A DNA stretch of 64,000 nt from Lentimicrobium sp. (GTDB taxonomy: Bacteria; Bacteroidota; Bacteroidia; Bacteroidales; Lentimicrobiaceae): contig JAMLHF010000008.1 in assembly GCA_023957275.1 (NCBI GenBank), positions 1 through 64,000 of the forward strand, in the 5' to 3' direction. Below are positions 8,908 through 17,787 of this stretch, in pieces. Every line of letters begins with the position of its first letter. The stretch's first letter is position 1. The position numbers and the translations under genes were made by a program. Below the pieces are notes generated by a model. The model saw only the letters and a program-made list of their open reading frames with translations. It was not told the DNA's origin and searched no databases.

Positions 8908-9636
8908 TTACATCCCCCCCGAATCAAGAAAGAAGGTCTGTCCAGTCACGGTGTAAGCATCCTCCGAAAGCAGGTAGCTGATCATTGAGGTCACCGATTC
9001 AACGCTCACGGGGCTTTGCAGGGGCGAGCTGCTGATAAACGCCTCCTTGGCTTTGCCGGGGACTACGGCGCTCATGCCCAGGTCAAGGAATCCCAGCGCC
9101 AGGGCATTGGAGCGGATGCCCTTACGCCCCCACTCCCGCGCTGTATTCAGGCTGAACGACTCCAGCCCTCCCTTGGTGGCGGCATACATGGCCAGTCCGT
9201 TTACCCCGGTTCCGGAACAAAACGACGAGATATGAATGATGCTTCCTCTGGTCTGATGCCTGATGAAATTCCGGATCACATATTTGGTGAGCAGCAGGGG
9301 CGTGGTCAGGTTCAGCCGGATCAGCTCCTCCACCTGCTTCTCCTGCATCCTGGGGATCAGTTCATTGTACGAAACCGCCGCATTGTTGATAAACGCGTGC
9401 AAAGGGGTAGTGGCCCCTATAAACTCATTAAAAATACGGGTTTCTAACCCGCCGCTGTCGAGCAGGTCGTACGAAAGCCAGTGCAGCCTGCCGGGATACT
9501 GCCCGGAAAGTTTATCAAACTCAGGCGTGGTATTCCGGCTTATTCCGTAAACGGTCCACCCGCCCTGCCCAAGAAGCGACCGGGTGATCACGAGTCCAAG
9601 TCCGCGCGAAACGCCGGTTATTAATATATTTTTCAT
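8908..9636 (-). CDS. Short-chain dehydrogenase/reductase (FabG-like SDR)
   Basis: NAD(P)-dependent oxidoreductase of the classical SDR family, 242 aa. The cofactor motif TGVSRGLG is at residues 7-14, NNAA at 84-87, the catalytic Ser at about 137-138, and Tyr151/Lys155 in YAATK. The C-terminus TGQTFFLDSGGM is the usual SDR ending. Its start codon overlaps the stop of the 185-aa gene by four bases, so it is translationally coupled and is the last gene of the radical SAM operon. It may reduce a carbonyl group on the operon's product or act in ordinary metabolism; the substrate is unknown. Confidence 0.9.
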   Translation of the reverse strand: MKNILITGVSRGLGLVITRSLLGQGGWTVYGISRNTTPEFDKLSGQYPGRLHWLSYDLLDSGGLETRIFNEFIGATTPLHAFINNAAVSYNELIPRMQEKQVEELIRLNLTTPLLLTKYVIRNFIRHQTRGSIIHISSFCSGTGVNGLAMYAATKGGLESFSLNTAREWGRKGIRSNALALGFLDLGMSAVVPGKAKEAFISSSPLQSPVSVESVTSMISYLLSEDAYTVTGQTFFLDSGGM

Positions 9637-10190
9637 ATTCCGTTATTTTCAGGTGTTTTAAAACTCAGGTATGCGCTGATGACCGCCTGATCGGCCGGCC
9701 CGCTTTGCCGGTGGATAATAATGACTGCATTCAGTTCAGGTATTTCCACATACCTGAAGCCATGTTCGCGCGCAACGTCCGACAACAGGCTCCGGTATAT
9801 CAGCAGCTTGCGCGACATTCCGCCCTTTGCGGGAATTGCTTCGTTGTATGCGTAACTTCCGCTCAATACCATGCAGGCCTGTGGTTCCTTTGCAAAGATT
9901 TCCATCCTGAATACCGCGAAGCAGGTCTTCACCGTTTTCCGGATATTTACCTGATACCCTTCCAGGCTGGTGAGCCTTTTGAAACAATCGGCCTCATCGC
10001 GCCACATGGCGGGGAAAAAGTCCGTGATATAAAGAAAATCCCCGAACCGGCTCAGGTTGTATAAATAGGTGAGTTTTTCCGGCCGGTTGAAACAATCCGC
10101 TTCAAAGCGGAACTGAACCATCCTGTTGAACGGCACATCGGCCCCGGGTTGCGGTTCGGAAAGGGAGTAAGGATAAATGCCGTTTTCCAT
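9633..10190 (-). CDS. Unknown protein encoded in the radical SAM operon (185 aa)
   Basis: No family is recognised. The chosen start (MENGIYPYSLSEPQPGADVP) lies five bases after the stop of the last radical SAM gene, and the stop overlaps the SDR start by four bases, so the gene is tightly coupled on both sides. The protein is soluble, without signal peptide or membrane segment. Two similar stretches (FEADCFNRPEKL and DEADCFKRLTSLEGY) suggest an internal repeat, and the C-terminal half (FRYVEIPELNAVIIIHRQ) looks like alternating strands. Tight linkage to the maturases suggests a role in the same pathway, such as a peptide-binding or accessory protein; that is inference. Confidence 0.75.
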   Translation of the reverse strand: MENGIYPYSLSEPQPGADVPFNRMVQFRFEADCFNRPEKLTYLYNLSRFGDFLYITDFFPAMWRDEADCFKRLTSLEGYQVNIRKTVKTCFAVFRMEIFAKEPQACMVLSGSYAYNEAIPAKGGMSRKLLIYRSLLSDVAREHGFRYVEIPELNAVIIIHRQSGPADQAVISAYLSFKTPENNGI

Positions 10191-10195
10191 GATGA

Positions 10196-11605
10196 TTACT
10201 GATTGGTTTCGTAGGCAGGCGCCGCTGTACTGAAAACCCCTGACATCCAGAAACCGGGCTGTTGAACCAGGCATTGCAGCTTTTCGGCATCCACGGCACT
10301 TTTCACTTTCCTGAGCAGCGATTGCCGGGTTAATTCACGGGTAAAGCGGCAGACTTCGTCCAGCATTTCAGGCCTGTAAACGGAGGCCTGGGCCAGGCAA
10401 CCGCCTCCGCAATGCCATCTTGCAAAGCAATTTTGACAGGCTTCACGGTTATAAGCATCGTAATTCATCAGACTGCTGAAGGCCGTTTCATCAAATGAGG
10501 GCTTGCCGTTCGCGCTGAGGCAGCCATAACAAAATCCGCCGAAATCAGGGTCACCGGGCCACGACACCCTGTGGCAGACCGTGATGCGGCCATCCGGGAC
10601 CAGGCAATACTCCCCTTCGCAGAAACGGCCCGAAATAGCATCGGTAAACAGGCCGTTAAGACAATAAACATCTATCCCAGACTTCAGCCCCAGTTCCCTG
10701 GCCCTGAAATAATTATCAATAAAATCGCTGTAAAACTTCCTGAGTTTTTCAGGGGTATCCAGTTGCTGAGGATCATCCACGGGCTGCAGTTTCACCTGCC
10801 GCACACCCGGGAAGTGCCCCGAAAGGTGCTCAACCATTTCTACCAGGCGGCTCACGTTTGCACTGGTAATATTGGGTTTTATCAGCGGATACAATCCGTA
10901 ATCCAGCATGCGGGAGATATTTTCGCGCACCAGCCGGTAGTTTCCGCGCTGCAGGTTCTGCACATCCTCAAGCACCTCAAAAGAGACCCCGGGCGTAACA
11001 AAGTTGGCTTTCAATACATCAAGCATTTGCTGATTGAGGACCGATCCGTTGGTAGTGAAACCGATCCCCAGCCTGAAACCTATGGCCCTGGAGCGCTTCC
11101 GGGCATACTCTATACCGGCCCGCACCACATCCCAGGCAAGGGCAGGTTCGCCGCCTCCGAGAAATGATATGAACAAATCGCGGGAAGCCAGCCTTTGCGG
11201 ATCAATAAACCAGTCAAGCATGTCCTTTAATACGCTGAACGGTAACCTGCTCTGATCTGAATGGCTTCCGGCGGCATAACAGTAGCTACAACTGAAATTA
11301 CAATCATAGTTCGGAATCACGGAAAGCTTGGTAATCTTGTCCGGATCGTAAACGGGTTTCTGAGGCTCCGTTGCCTGGATCAATTGCTTAAGAACCTCAC
11401 CGGCAGGCTCCCGAGAATGAGTGCTGTTAAGCGCAACCGTTTCCAGGCTGTCAAGACCATCGGGGGATGCAAAAATCAGATTGTACGCCAGCGGCGAATA
11501 AACCATAAATACAGCATGTTCCGGCAAGCCAAACCAGTCGCCGGCCGGCACCGGATATACTCCTGCCCTTGAAAGACCCGGCCATATGGAATTGGTTGCT
11601 GACAT
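10196..11605 (-). CDS. Radical SAM/SPASM protein, paralogue 1 (putative peptide maturase)
   Basis: Radical SAM enzyme with a C-terminal SPASM-type iron-sulfur domain, 469 aa; this class often modifies ribosomal peptides. An N-terminal region with FMVYSPLA (residues 33-40), shared by all six paralogues, precedes the radical SAM core. The CxxxCxxC cluster is C102, C106 and C109, and GGGEP for SAM binding is at 150-154. The family motif SFEVLEDVQNLQRGNY starts at 208. SPASM cysteines include C329, C334, C344, C359, C390, C393, C399 and C403, in QNCFARWHCGGGC. It starts three bases after paralogue 2 and is the last of the six in transcription order. No transmembrane or signal segment is seen. Confidence 0.92.
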   Translation of the reverse strand: MSATNSIWPGLSRAGVYPVPAGDWFGLPEHAVFMVYSPLAYNLIFASPDGLDSLETVALNSTHSREPAGEVLKQLIQATEPQKPVYDPDKITKLSVIPNYDCNFSCSYCYAAGSHSDQSRLPFSVLKDMLDWFIDPQRLASRDLFISFLGGGEPALAWDVVRAGIEYARKRSRAIGFRLGIGFTTNGSVLNQQMLDVLKANFVTPGVSFEVLEDVQNLQRGNYRLVRENISRMLDYGLYPLIKPNITSANVSRLVEMVEHLSGHFPGVRQVKLQPVDDPQQLDTPEKLRKFYSDFIDNYFRARELGLKSGIDVYCLNGLFTDAISGRFCEGEYCLVPDGRITVCHRVSWPGDPDFGGFCYGCLSANGKPSFDETAFSSLMNYDAYNREACQNCFARWHCGGGCLAQASVYRPEMLDEVCRFTRELTRQSLLRKVKSAVDAEKLQCLVQQPGFWMSGVFSTAAPAYETNQ

Positions 11606-11608
11606 AGG

Positions 11609-12964
11609 TTAATAAATGTTGTTTTCCGGTTCCTTCAATAGATCATTAATCCCTGATGGAACTGTCATTACCAGGTTATCATAAAGGGACCTGCGGGTAA
11701 ATTCGCGGGTAAAGTTACAATGGGCATCCAGGGAGGCCTTATCCAGCCGGGTGCGTACCATCAGGCATCCGCCCCCGCAGTTCCAGCGGGCAAAACAGTC
11801 ATTGCATTCAGGGTGTGCATGCAGGTCATCGTTCATCAGCCGGGTGAATTTCTCCATGTCAAACGTCAGCCTGTCATTGTCTGCTTTGCCATACACGCAG
11901 GCTTCATACCCCGTGTCGGAAGGTGCCGCAATGGTGTGGCAGATGCTGATGCTGCCGCCGGGGGTAAGGCAGAGCTGACCACGGCAGTAGCGGGTGGTAA
12001 GACGGTCGAAACGCTCCATCAGGGAGCAGAAGAGATGCAGGCCGTTTTCACGGGCAAAATGCCGGGCCTCGAAAAAACCGTCCAGGTAGCGGGTATAAAA
12101 TGCTTCCAATTCAACTGCTGAGGGAAAAAGACTGTTGTCAACCACCGGATCGAAACTGAATTCGGTGATTGCCGGGAACCGGCGCCGCGCCTGTTGCAGC
12201 ATTTCCACCTGCCGTCCGGCATTTCCGGGGGTAATGGTAGCGCTTACCGATGGAATCAATCCGGCATTCAACAGGCAATCGATGCCCGCAACCACCTGCC
12301 GGTAATGGCCGCGTTGCTTTTGCTGCACATCTTCGAGAATTTCGAATGAGATGCAGGGATGAATGCCCGGGGCCAGGAGATCACGGGCGATATCGTCGTT
12401 GATCAGCGCCCCGTTGGTCATCATCATCACGGTAAGTGAAAGGCCGTTCTGCGCTGCCAGCCGGCGCGCTCCGGCAATGGCCGGAAAAAGGACCCTTCGT
12501 ACAAGCAGGGGTTCTCCGCCGCCGGTGATAAAGATGCTTCGCTCCCTCGAGGATGAACGGCCGGCATCAAGCAGATGCCTGATGGCCGCTTCAAGTTGTT
12601 CAGAAGCAATTTCAGCCCCCGACCTGCTTCCGGCGGAGTAACAGTAACTGCAATGAAAGTTGCAATTAAACCCGGCAATAACCGATAGGGTATTGTATTC
12701 AAGGGGAGAAAAAACAGGTTTTACCGTCCGTACCGGTTTCAGCATGTTTTCATATTCACCGGGCATGCCCTGCGCTCCGCAACCGGTGAGCCAGGCTTCA
12801 AATAGGCCGCGTTTTTCAGGACTCAACAGCATCGCGGAAGCAGCAAAGGGTGCATACAGAATGCTATGTTCCCTGTGCTCCGGCCGGAATACAGGGCCGG
12901 GCGGGATCACGAAAACTTTCTTTGGCTCGGTTGCAGCTTGCTGATTCATACCTGCCTTATCCAT
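11609..12964 (-). CDS. Radical SAM/SPASM protein, paralogue 2 (putative peptide maturase)
   Basis: Second of the tandem radical SAM/SPASM paralogues, 451 aa. The N-terminal domain carries ILYAPFA (residues 35-41). The SAM cluster is C101, C105 and C108 (CNFHCSYC), GGGEP is at 148-152, and the family motif SFEILEDVQQKQRGHY starts near 206. The C-terminal SPASM signature is CNDCFARWNCGGGC. Its ATG overlaps the end of paralogue 3 by eight bases, which points to translational coupling; a second possible start lies five codons in. All cluster-binding cysteines are present, so it should be an active enzyme. The substrate is not shown by the sequence; the nearby Cys-rich peptide is the best candidate. 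Confidence 0.92.
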   Translation of the reverse strand: MDKAGMNQQAATEPKKVFVIPPGPVFRPEHREHSILYAPFAASAMLLSPEKRGLFEAWLTGCGAQGMPGEYENMLKPVRTVKPVFSPLEYNTLSVIAGFNCNFHCSYCYSAGSRSGAEIASEQLEAAIRHLLDAGRSSSRERSIFITGGGEPLLVRRVLFPAIAGARRLAAQNGLSLTVMMMTNGALINDDIARDLLAPGIHPCISFEILEDVQQKQRGHYRQVVAGIDCLLNAGLIPSVSATITPGNAGRQVEMLQQARRRFPAITEFSFDPVVDNSLFPSAVELEAFYTRYLDGFFEARHFARENGLHLFCSLMERFDRLTTRYCRGQLCLTPGGSISICHTIAAPSDTGYEACVYGKADNDRLTFDMEKFTRLMNDDLHAHPECNDCFARWNCGGGCLMVRTRLDKASLDAHCNFTREFTRRSLYDNLVMTVPSGINDLLKEPENNIY

Positions 12965-14321
12965 TCATTTTTATCAACATACCGGACACCTCCTCCGGAT
13001 TCAGTTCGGTCAGAGATTTTCCATACAGGTTATGGATTTGCGATTCCGCATTTTCAAGCAATCCCCGTTTTACCATTTTCCGGGTAATTAGGCATACCTC
13101 CTCCAGATGCGCATCGCTGTATGTGCAGTTGCGGAAATGGCAACCTCCGCCGCAATGCCATTTGGCAAAACAGGAATGGCATTTTTGATTCTCAAGCACA
13201 TTATCGTCAAGATGATGCCGGAAAAGATCCTGATCAATCAGTGCTTTCCCTTCAGTGCCGGCCTGCCCGATGATAAATTCGGAGTAAAGCGGGGATGCCG
13301 GGGATGAAACCACGAAACAGATGCTGTATTTCCCTTCGGCCGTGAGCGCGAGGCTTCCTGAACAACCCCTTGCCCTGAGCGATGCGGCTTTGGCCAGCTC
13401 AATGCTGCTGATTTCCACGCCGGCAGCCTTTGCAACCACCCTTGCCCTGACAAAATACCTGTAATAGTCGTTGAGGAAAGCGCCCAGCGCGACAGGATCA
13501 GCAAAAAGACCGGCATCCACCACAAAGTCGAAGGAAGCCCTGCGGATATCCGGAAAATTGCTGATAAGGGCGATGGCCATTTCTTCCTGACGGTGCACGT
13601 TAAGAGGAGTAATTACCGCATTGATGGTCGGGGAGATTCCGGCCGCCGTCATGCGGTGAAGGTTTCGGCTGACTTCTTCGTACCTGCCGCGCTGGGCCTG
13701 TTGTACATCCGGAAGGATATCGAAGGAAACGTTGGCCTTGATCTGATACTTCCGGATCAGGCTGAGCATTTCACGGTTCAGCAGCGTGCCGTTGGTTGCA
13801 AATGAAAAGCCGGTTTCAATCCCAAGTTTATCCGAAAGATCCGACGCCACCTCCACGCTTTCTTTAATCAGTTCCCACGAGAGAAAAGGTTCACCGCCGC
13901 CTCCGAAAGAAATATAGAGATGCCGGTTATTTTGTCCGTGAATGCTGATGAAATGCCGGATGGCGCCCAGGAGTACCTCCCGGTCAAGCCGCTGCTTACT
14001 CCGGCCGGCAGCCGCATAGCAATAGCTGCAGTTGAGGTTGCATATTTCGTTTGGCAGAATGGTGAGGGAAGAAAGCTGCGCGGGATTTGAAGCAATGGGA
14101 TTTCGTTCCTTAACGGGAATAAAGTCAAGCAGCGGCCGGAGCGTTTCATCCGTCACAGGTGAGCCGGGATGATTGAGGCAGAGCTGTTCAGCCCGGGTAA
14201 TTAAAGGATTGTCGGCCAGCACAGCATTCCCGGCAAGGGGAGAATACAGCAGGGATAATCCGGGATTTTCATCCGGGAAAAGGCAGAAAATTTCCGATTG
14301 GTTTAATGCCGGAGTGACCAT
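12957..14321 (-). CDS. Radical SAM/SPASM protein, paralogue 3 (putative peptide maturase)
   Basis: Third paralogue, 454 aa. The N-terminal domain has LLYSPLAG (residues 24-31). The SAM cluster is C94, C98 and C101 (CNLNCSYC), followed by GGGGEP near 142 and the family motif SFDILPDVQQAQRGRY near 194. The SPASM region starts with RGCSGSLALTAEGKYSICFV and ends with CHSCFAKWHCGGGC. The protein ends in a short extra tail (ELNPEEVSGMLIKMNG). A 149-base gap separates it from paralogue 4 upstream; paralogue 2 overlaps its stop. The gap holds no convincing gene, though weak promoter-like sequence occurs before the start. Confidence 0.92.
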   Translation of the reverse strand: MVTPALNQSEIFCLFPDENPGLSLLYSPLAGNAVLADNPLITRAEQLCLNHPGSPVTDETLRPLLDFIPVKERNPIASNPAQLSSLTILPNEICNLNCSYCYAAAGRSKQRLDREVLLGAIRHFISIHGQNNRHLYISFGGGGEPFLSWELIKESVEVASDLSDKLGIETGFSFATNGTLLNREMLSLIRKYQIKANVSFDILPDVQQAQRGRYEEVSRNLHRMTAAGISPTINAVITPLNVHRQEEMAIALISNFPDIRRASFDFVVDAGLFADPVALGAFLNDYYRYFVRARVVAKAAGVEISSIELAKAASLRARGCSGSLALTAEGKYSICFVVSSPASPLYSEFIIGQAGTEGKALIDQDLFRHHLDDNVLENQKCHSCFAKWHCGGGCHFRNCTYSDAHLEEVCLITRKMVKRGLLENAESQIHNLYGKSLTELNPEEVSGMLIKMNG

Positions 14322-14470
14322 GCTGATCCAATATAGCTTTTAAGTCTTACTTAAACCATTTTTTGGTTAATTATCTTATTATCATTCCTTTACGGAATAA
14401 TATCATGATGCTCACATACCTGAATCCATTCATCTGATACATTGCGCCGGTCCATTTCCGGTGACAAGTT

Positions 14471-15835
14471 TCAGATAGCGGGATTGGCGGCCACCGCGGC
14501 TTTCAGGGTAGTCCCGTAATATTCAGCGTACTGTTTTTCAAGCCGGTCGAGCAGCACCCTGCGCACAAAGTTGCGGGTATAATCGCAGATTACCTCCTGC
14601 ACCTCCGCACTATATATATACTGCTGGGCCTGACACCCGCCGCCGCAGTGGAAACGGGCAAAGCAATTGCTGCACTTTTCTTTTCTGAAAACATCGTCGT
14701 TGAGCAACCATGCATATTTCTCCCGGTCAATTTTCATCTCCCCGTTTTCAATCCGGCCAAAAATGCTGTCGGCATATCCGGGGTCCTGAGGCGCCGAAAT
14801 CCGTGTGCAGATGCTGATCTCGCCCGAGGGTGTCAGGCTGAATTCGCCGGGGCAGAAGCGCTCAATCAGCAGGTTGATGTTGCGCGAAGCCGAACACTCC
14901 ACATGTATGCCGTGCTTTTCCCCTGCCTCCAGGGCGGCAAAGAAATTATCGGTATAGTCATCGTAAAAAGCCCTGAGCTGATCCGTATCCGTAAAGGAAC
15001 CGTCATCGGTCACAGCCTCCATCATCAGGTTATTGACTGGCCTGTACCTGAGGGCCACCTCTTCAACCATTCGTGTCATCAGTTTCACATTGGCCGTTGT
15101 TATGGTTGACCTGATACGGGTATTGATGCCCGCTTCGAGCAGGCGCTGAAGGTTTCCGGCAACCAGCCCGTAATTTTTACGCTGCAGGTTCTGTATCTCC
15201 TCAAGAATCTCGAAAGATACCGAGACCATAACATCGTGTTTTTTCAGCAGTTCCAGTTGTTCATCATTGATCAGGGAACCATTGGTCACCAGGGAAAAGT
15301 CAATGGTGAAACCACCCTTCTCAGCCAGCTCCGAGGCATACTCAATCCCGTATTTTACCAGGTCCCACGAAAGCATGGGCTCTCCTCCGCCGAGGAAGGA
15401 AATCACCAGCTCTTTACGACTGATGCGCTCAGGATCGATAAACTTCTCCAGTGCGGTTTTCAATTGTTCTTTTTCGAGTACCCTTCCATTCCTGCCTTTG
15501 GCAGAATAACAGTAGCTGCAGGCAAAGTTGCATACGGAATTGGGCAGAACGGGAAGCCTGAAAAAAGTATCGGGCGATTCGCGGCGCGGAACGAGCTTTT
15601 CCAGCGGTTCATGATCCAGCAGGGCTTCCACGGTCTGCACAATGGTTTCATCGGTCACCTCCGGATCCCCTTTCAGGAATTGTTCCATCTTCCGGATGTT
15701 ATCCGGTGTGGCGATCAGGGCGCTGTCGGCCAAAGGGGCATAAACGATGCAGACCGCGTCATCGGGCCTGCCGAAATAGGCGCCGGCAGGAATGCTGAAA
15801 ATATGGGATCTGTTAAGTAAAGGCGTTTCAGTCAT
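14471..15835 (-). CDS. Radical SAM/SPASM protein, paralogue 4 (putative peptide maturase)
   Basis: Fourth paralogue, 454 aa, and the first enzyme downstream of the Cys-rich peptide gene and its terminator. The N-terminal domain has IVYAPLAD (residues 30-37). The SAM cluster is C102, C106 and C109 (CNFACSYC), followed by GGGEP near 150 and the family motif SFEILEEIQNLQRKNY near 206. The SPASM signature CSNCFARFHCGGGC lies near the C-terminus. A 248-base leader with the terminator hairpin separates it from the peptide gene, so its expression may depend on readthrough or on a separate promoter. Confidence 0.92.
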   Translation of the reverse strand: MTETPLLNRSHIFSIPAGAYFGRPDDAVCIVYAPLADSALIATPDNIRKMEQFLKGDPEVTDETIVQTVEALLDHEPLEKLVPRRESPDTFFRLPVLPNSVCNFACSYCYSAKGRNGRVLEKEQLKTALEKFIDPERISRKELVISFLGGGEPMLSWDLVKYGIEYASELAEKGGFTIDFSLVTNGSLINDEQLELLKKHDVMVSVSFEILEEIQNLQRKNYGLVAGNLQRLLEAGINTRIRSTITTANVKLMTRMVEEVALRYRPVNNLMMEAVTDDGSFTDTDQLRAFYDDYTDNFFAALEAGEKHGIHVECSASRNINLLIERFCPGEFSLTPSGEISICTRISAPQDPGYADSIFGRIENGEMKIDREKYAWLLNDDVFRKEKCSNCFARFHCGGGCQAQQYIYSAEVQEVICDYTRNFVRRVLLDRLEKQYAEYYGTTLKAAVAANPAI

Positions 15836-16030
15836 GGGATGAAGATTAGCCTGGTTTGTAGTTTCACGGTATTATTTGCGGCAGGATTTCAACTTCCTGC
15901 AAAATGGGGTAATGCAAATTTCAATATTTCCTGATTAAGAATAGGTCTAAATTGGTACCGAAACAGGAGGAGACGGGCATGAACCTGTGAAAGTTAATCC
16001 CGGCAGAAAAGTATCCCGGCAGAATGGCAT

Positions 16031-16063
16031 TAAAAAAGTGATGCTGCCGGGGCAGCATCACTT
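16031..16063 (-). terminator. Strong hairpin terminator directly after the peptide gene
   Basis: A perfect 13-bp inverted repeat (aagtgatgctgcc at 16036-16048 and its complement at 16051-16063, loop of two) is followed on the minus strand by a T run at 16032-16037. It starts 20 bases past the stop of the 29-aa peptide gene. It probably makes the peptide transcript short and abundant, while partial readthrough feeds the downstream radical SAM genes, an arrangement common for RiPP precursors. Confidence 0.88.
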
Positions 16064-16083
16064 CAATGGGGTTGGCAGGCGAA

Positions 16084-16173
16084 CTAGTTGTTGCACTTGC
16101 AACCACCGCAATGATCACAGCAAGCGTAAACACCTTTCTTCACGGTTTTTACCTTAAATACAACAGTAATCAT
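16084..16173 (-). CDS. Cys-rich 29-aa peptide, candidate RiPP precursor
   Basis: A 29-codon gene too short for routine gene calling. The first 17 residues (MITVVFKVKTVKKGVYA) are basic and hydrophobic and could act as a leader. The C-terminal 12 residues are CCDHCGGCKCNN, with five cysteines (C18, C19, C22, C25 and C27) and two glycines, a likely core for thioether or other cross-links. An in-frame stop lies about 11 codons upstream with no other ATG between, so the start is well defined. It sits between radical SAM paralogues 5 and 4 on the same strand and has its own strong terminator. Alternative reading: a tiny metallothionein-like metal-binding peptide. The radical SAM context favours a modified peptide. 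Confidence 0.72.
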   Translation of the reverse strand: MITVVFKVKTVKKGVYACCDHCGGCKCNN

Positions 16174-16369
16174 GGCAGGATAACTTTTGATGATGCCTAC
16201 TTCTTTTTACAGTAGTCGTTCGGCATGTTTCTACTCGTGCGCACCAGGGTGCCGCTGATGCAAATATCTGATAAAATTTACCTTTTGTCCAGTTAAATAT
16301 CGCTTTTCAACTTATTTATTCTGATTCTAAGTAAGGCTTTCAACCGTTTATCCGGAAGTTGCTCCCGGA

Positions 16370-17779
16370 TCAGCCAACAGGATAAACAGGAGAAATTTCA
16401 TCTTCCCCTGATGAAAGGATTTGAAGTATATCCTCACCTTTATCGCGGAAATGCCTGCGTTGCACTCTGCCGGTCAGTTCCTGAGCCACCAGTTCGCGGG
16501 TAAAGTCGCAGAGGACTTCCAGGCGGGCTTCATCATACAGATCGTTGGGGCACATGCAACCACCGGCGCAGTACCATTTGGCAAAACAATGTTCACATTT
16601 GTTAAAACTGTAGACATTTTCGCTGCAGATATCCGAGAACTTCTCCTGATCAAAACTCAGGTTGCCCTGATCGTCTGCCCAGCCATATACCCGCTTTTCA
16701 AAAGATTTTTCGAGGGGGGACGACACGCAATAGCAGATGGTGAGGTCGCCCCGGGGGGTAAGGGTTAACTTGGGCGGACAGCCGCGGTCGAGGATTTCGC
16801 CGATATTGTTAAGAATACGGCACTCTATGATACAGCCCTTTTCGCGGGCCATCTGCCTTACACGGAAAATTTCCCTGGTGAATTTTGCATAAAAACCGCC
16901 TAATTCCTGCGCTGTAGCGAATGTGTGCGGATCCACCACCGGTTCAAAGATCATCGATTTTACAGCCGGAAAACGCCTGAACATCCTATCGGCCATCTGA
17001 TCCATCCTTCCCACGTTTTCAGGGGTGATGGTTGCGTTCACCGAAGGCTCATGCCCGCTGCGGATCAGGCAGTCGAGCGTGGCCATCACTTTTTCATAGT
17101 GTCCGCGCTGTTTTTGCTGGACATCCTCCAGGATGTCAAACGAGATATTCGGCAATACCCTGTGCATTTTCAGGAAACCGGCCATTTCATCATTCATCAC
17201 GGTTCCGTTGGTAATCAGGGTGATGTCCACCCTGAATCCCTGCTCACCGGCCCTTTTCCCGGCATATTCAATTCCCTTTTTCACCAGTTCCCACTCCAGC
17301 ATCGGCTCTCCGCCCCCGATAAACGAGATGGTAAGGTAGCGGCTTTTCAGCCGGCCGGCATCGATGAAATAATCAAGTGTTCCGCTGAGCTTCTCCCAGC
17401 CAAGCCGCTCCGCTGAACGGCCGCCGGCAGCATAACAGTATGAACAAGAAAGGTTACACGCCTGAGTTGGCAGTATGGAAAGCTTTTGCAGATCCTTCGG
17501 AGCGGATATCCGGGCGATTCTGTCTCCGGCAGGGGTAATGCGGCTAAGGGCTTTAGCTGCTGTGGCGGCTGTGGCAAGTTGAGGACTGACGTATCGGTTA
17601 TTGTCATTCCGGAGCAGAGAACCAAGTTGCTGCACGGCATCGCCCTTTGCCAGCAACATGGCATTGGCCAGGGGTGATAATACCAGCCAGACATCCTGTT
17701 GCGTATGAACAAAATAAACATCCCCCTGCCCAAGCGGGATAAAAAAATCCTTTATGTCCTGTGCGGCAGTTTTCATCAT
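16370..17779 (-). CDS. Radical SAM/SPASM protein, paralogue 5 (putative peptide maturase)
   Basis: Fifth paralogue, 469 aa, immediately upstream of the peptide gene (196-base gap). The N-terminal region has WLVLSPLAN (residues 31-39). The SAM cluster is C108, C112 and C115 (CNLSCSYC), followed by GGGEP near 156 and the family motif SFDILEDVQQKQRGHY near 212. The SPASM signature CEHCFAKWYCAGGC replaces the first Gly of the usual CGGGC with Ala. A 30-residue tail follows the last cysteines. It starts eight bases after the stop of paralogue 6, so those two are co-transcribed. The start could be either of the first two Met codons. Confidence 0.92.
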   Translation of the reverse strand: MMKTAAQDIKDFFIPLGQGDVYFVHTQQDVWLVLSPLANAMLLAKGDAVQQLGSLLRNDNNRYVSPQLATAATAAKALSRITPAGDRIARISAPKDLQKLSILPTQACNLSCSYCYAAGGRSAERLGWEKLSGTLDYFIDAGRLKSRYLTISFIGGGEPMLEWELVKKGIEYAGKRAGEQGFRVDITLITNGTVMNDEMAGFLKMHRVLPNISFDILEDVQQKQRGHYEKVMATLDCLIRSGHEPSVNATITPENVGRMDQMADRMFRRFPAVKSMIFEPVVDPHTFATAQELGGFYAKFTREIFRVRQMAREKGCIIECRILNNIGEILDRGCPPKLTLTPRGDLTICYCVSSPLEKSFEKRVYGWADDQGNLSFDQEKFSDICSENVYSFNKCEHCFAKWYCAGGCMCPNDLYDEARLEVLCDFTRELVAQELTGRVQRRHFRDKGEDILQILSSGEDEISPVYPVG

Positions 17780-17787
17780 CCGGGCCT

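Noticed and set aside
14390..14455. 21-codon minus-strand frame between radical SAM paralogues 4 and 3 (a possible second precursor)
   Set aside because: Only one Cys, no terminator or leader, and no resemblance to the 29-aa peptide.
15921..16133. 70-codon minus-strand reading frame overlapping the Cys-rich peptide gene
   Set aside because: It runs through the terminator hairpin in another frame, has no plausible composition, and overlaps the better-supported 29-codon gene.
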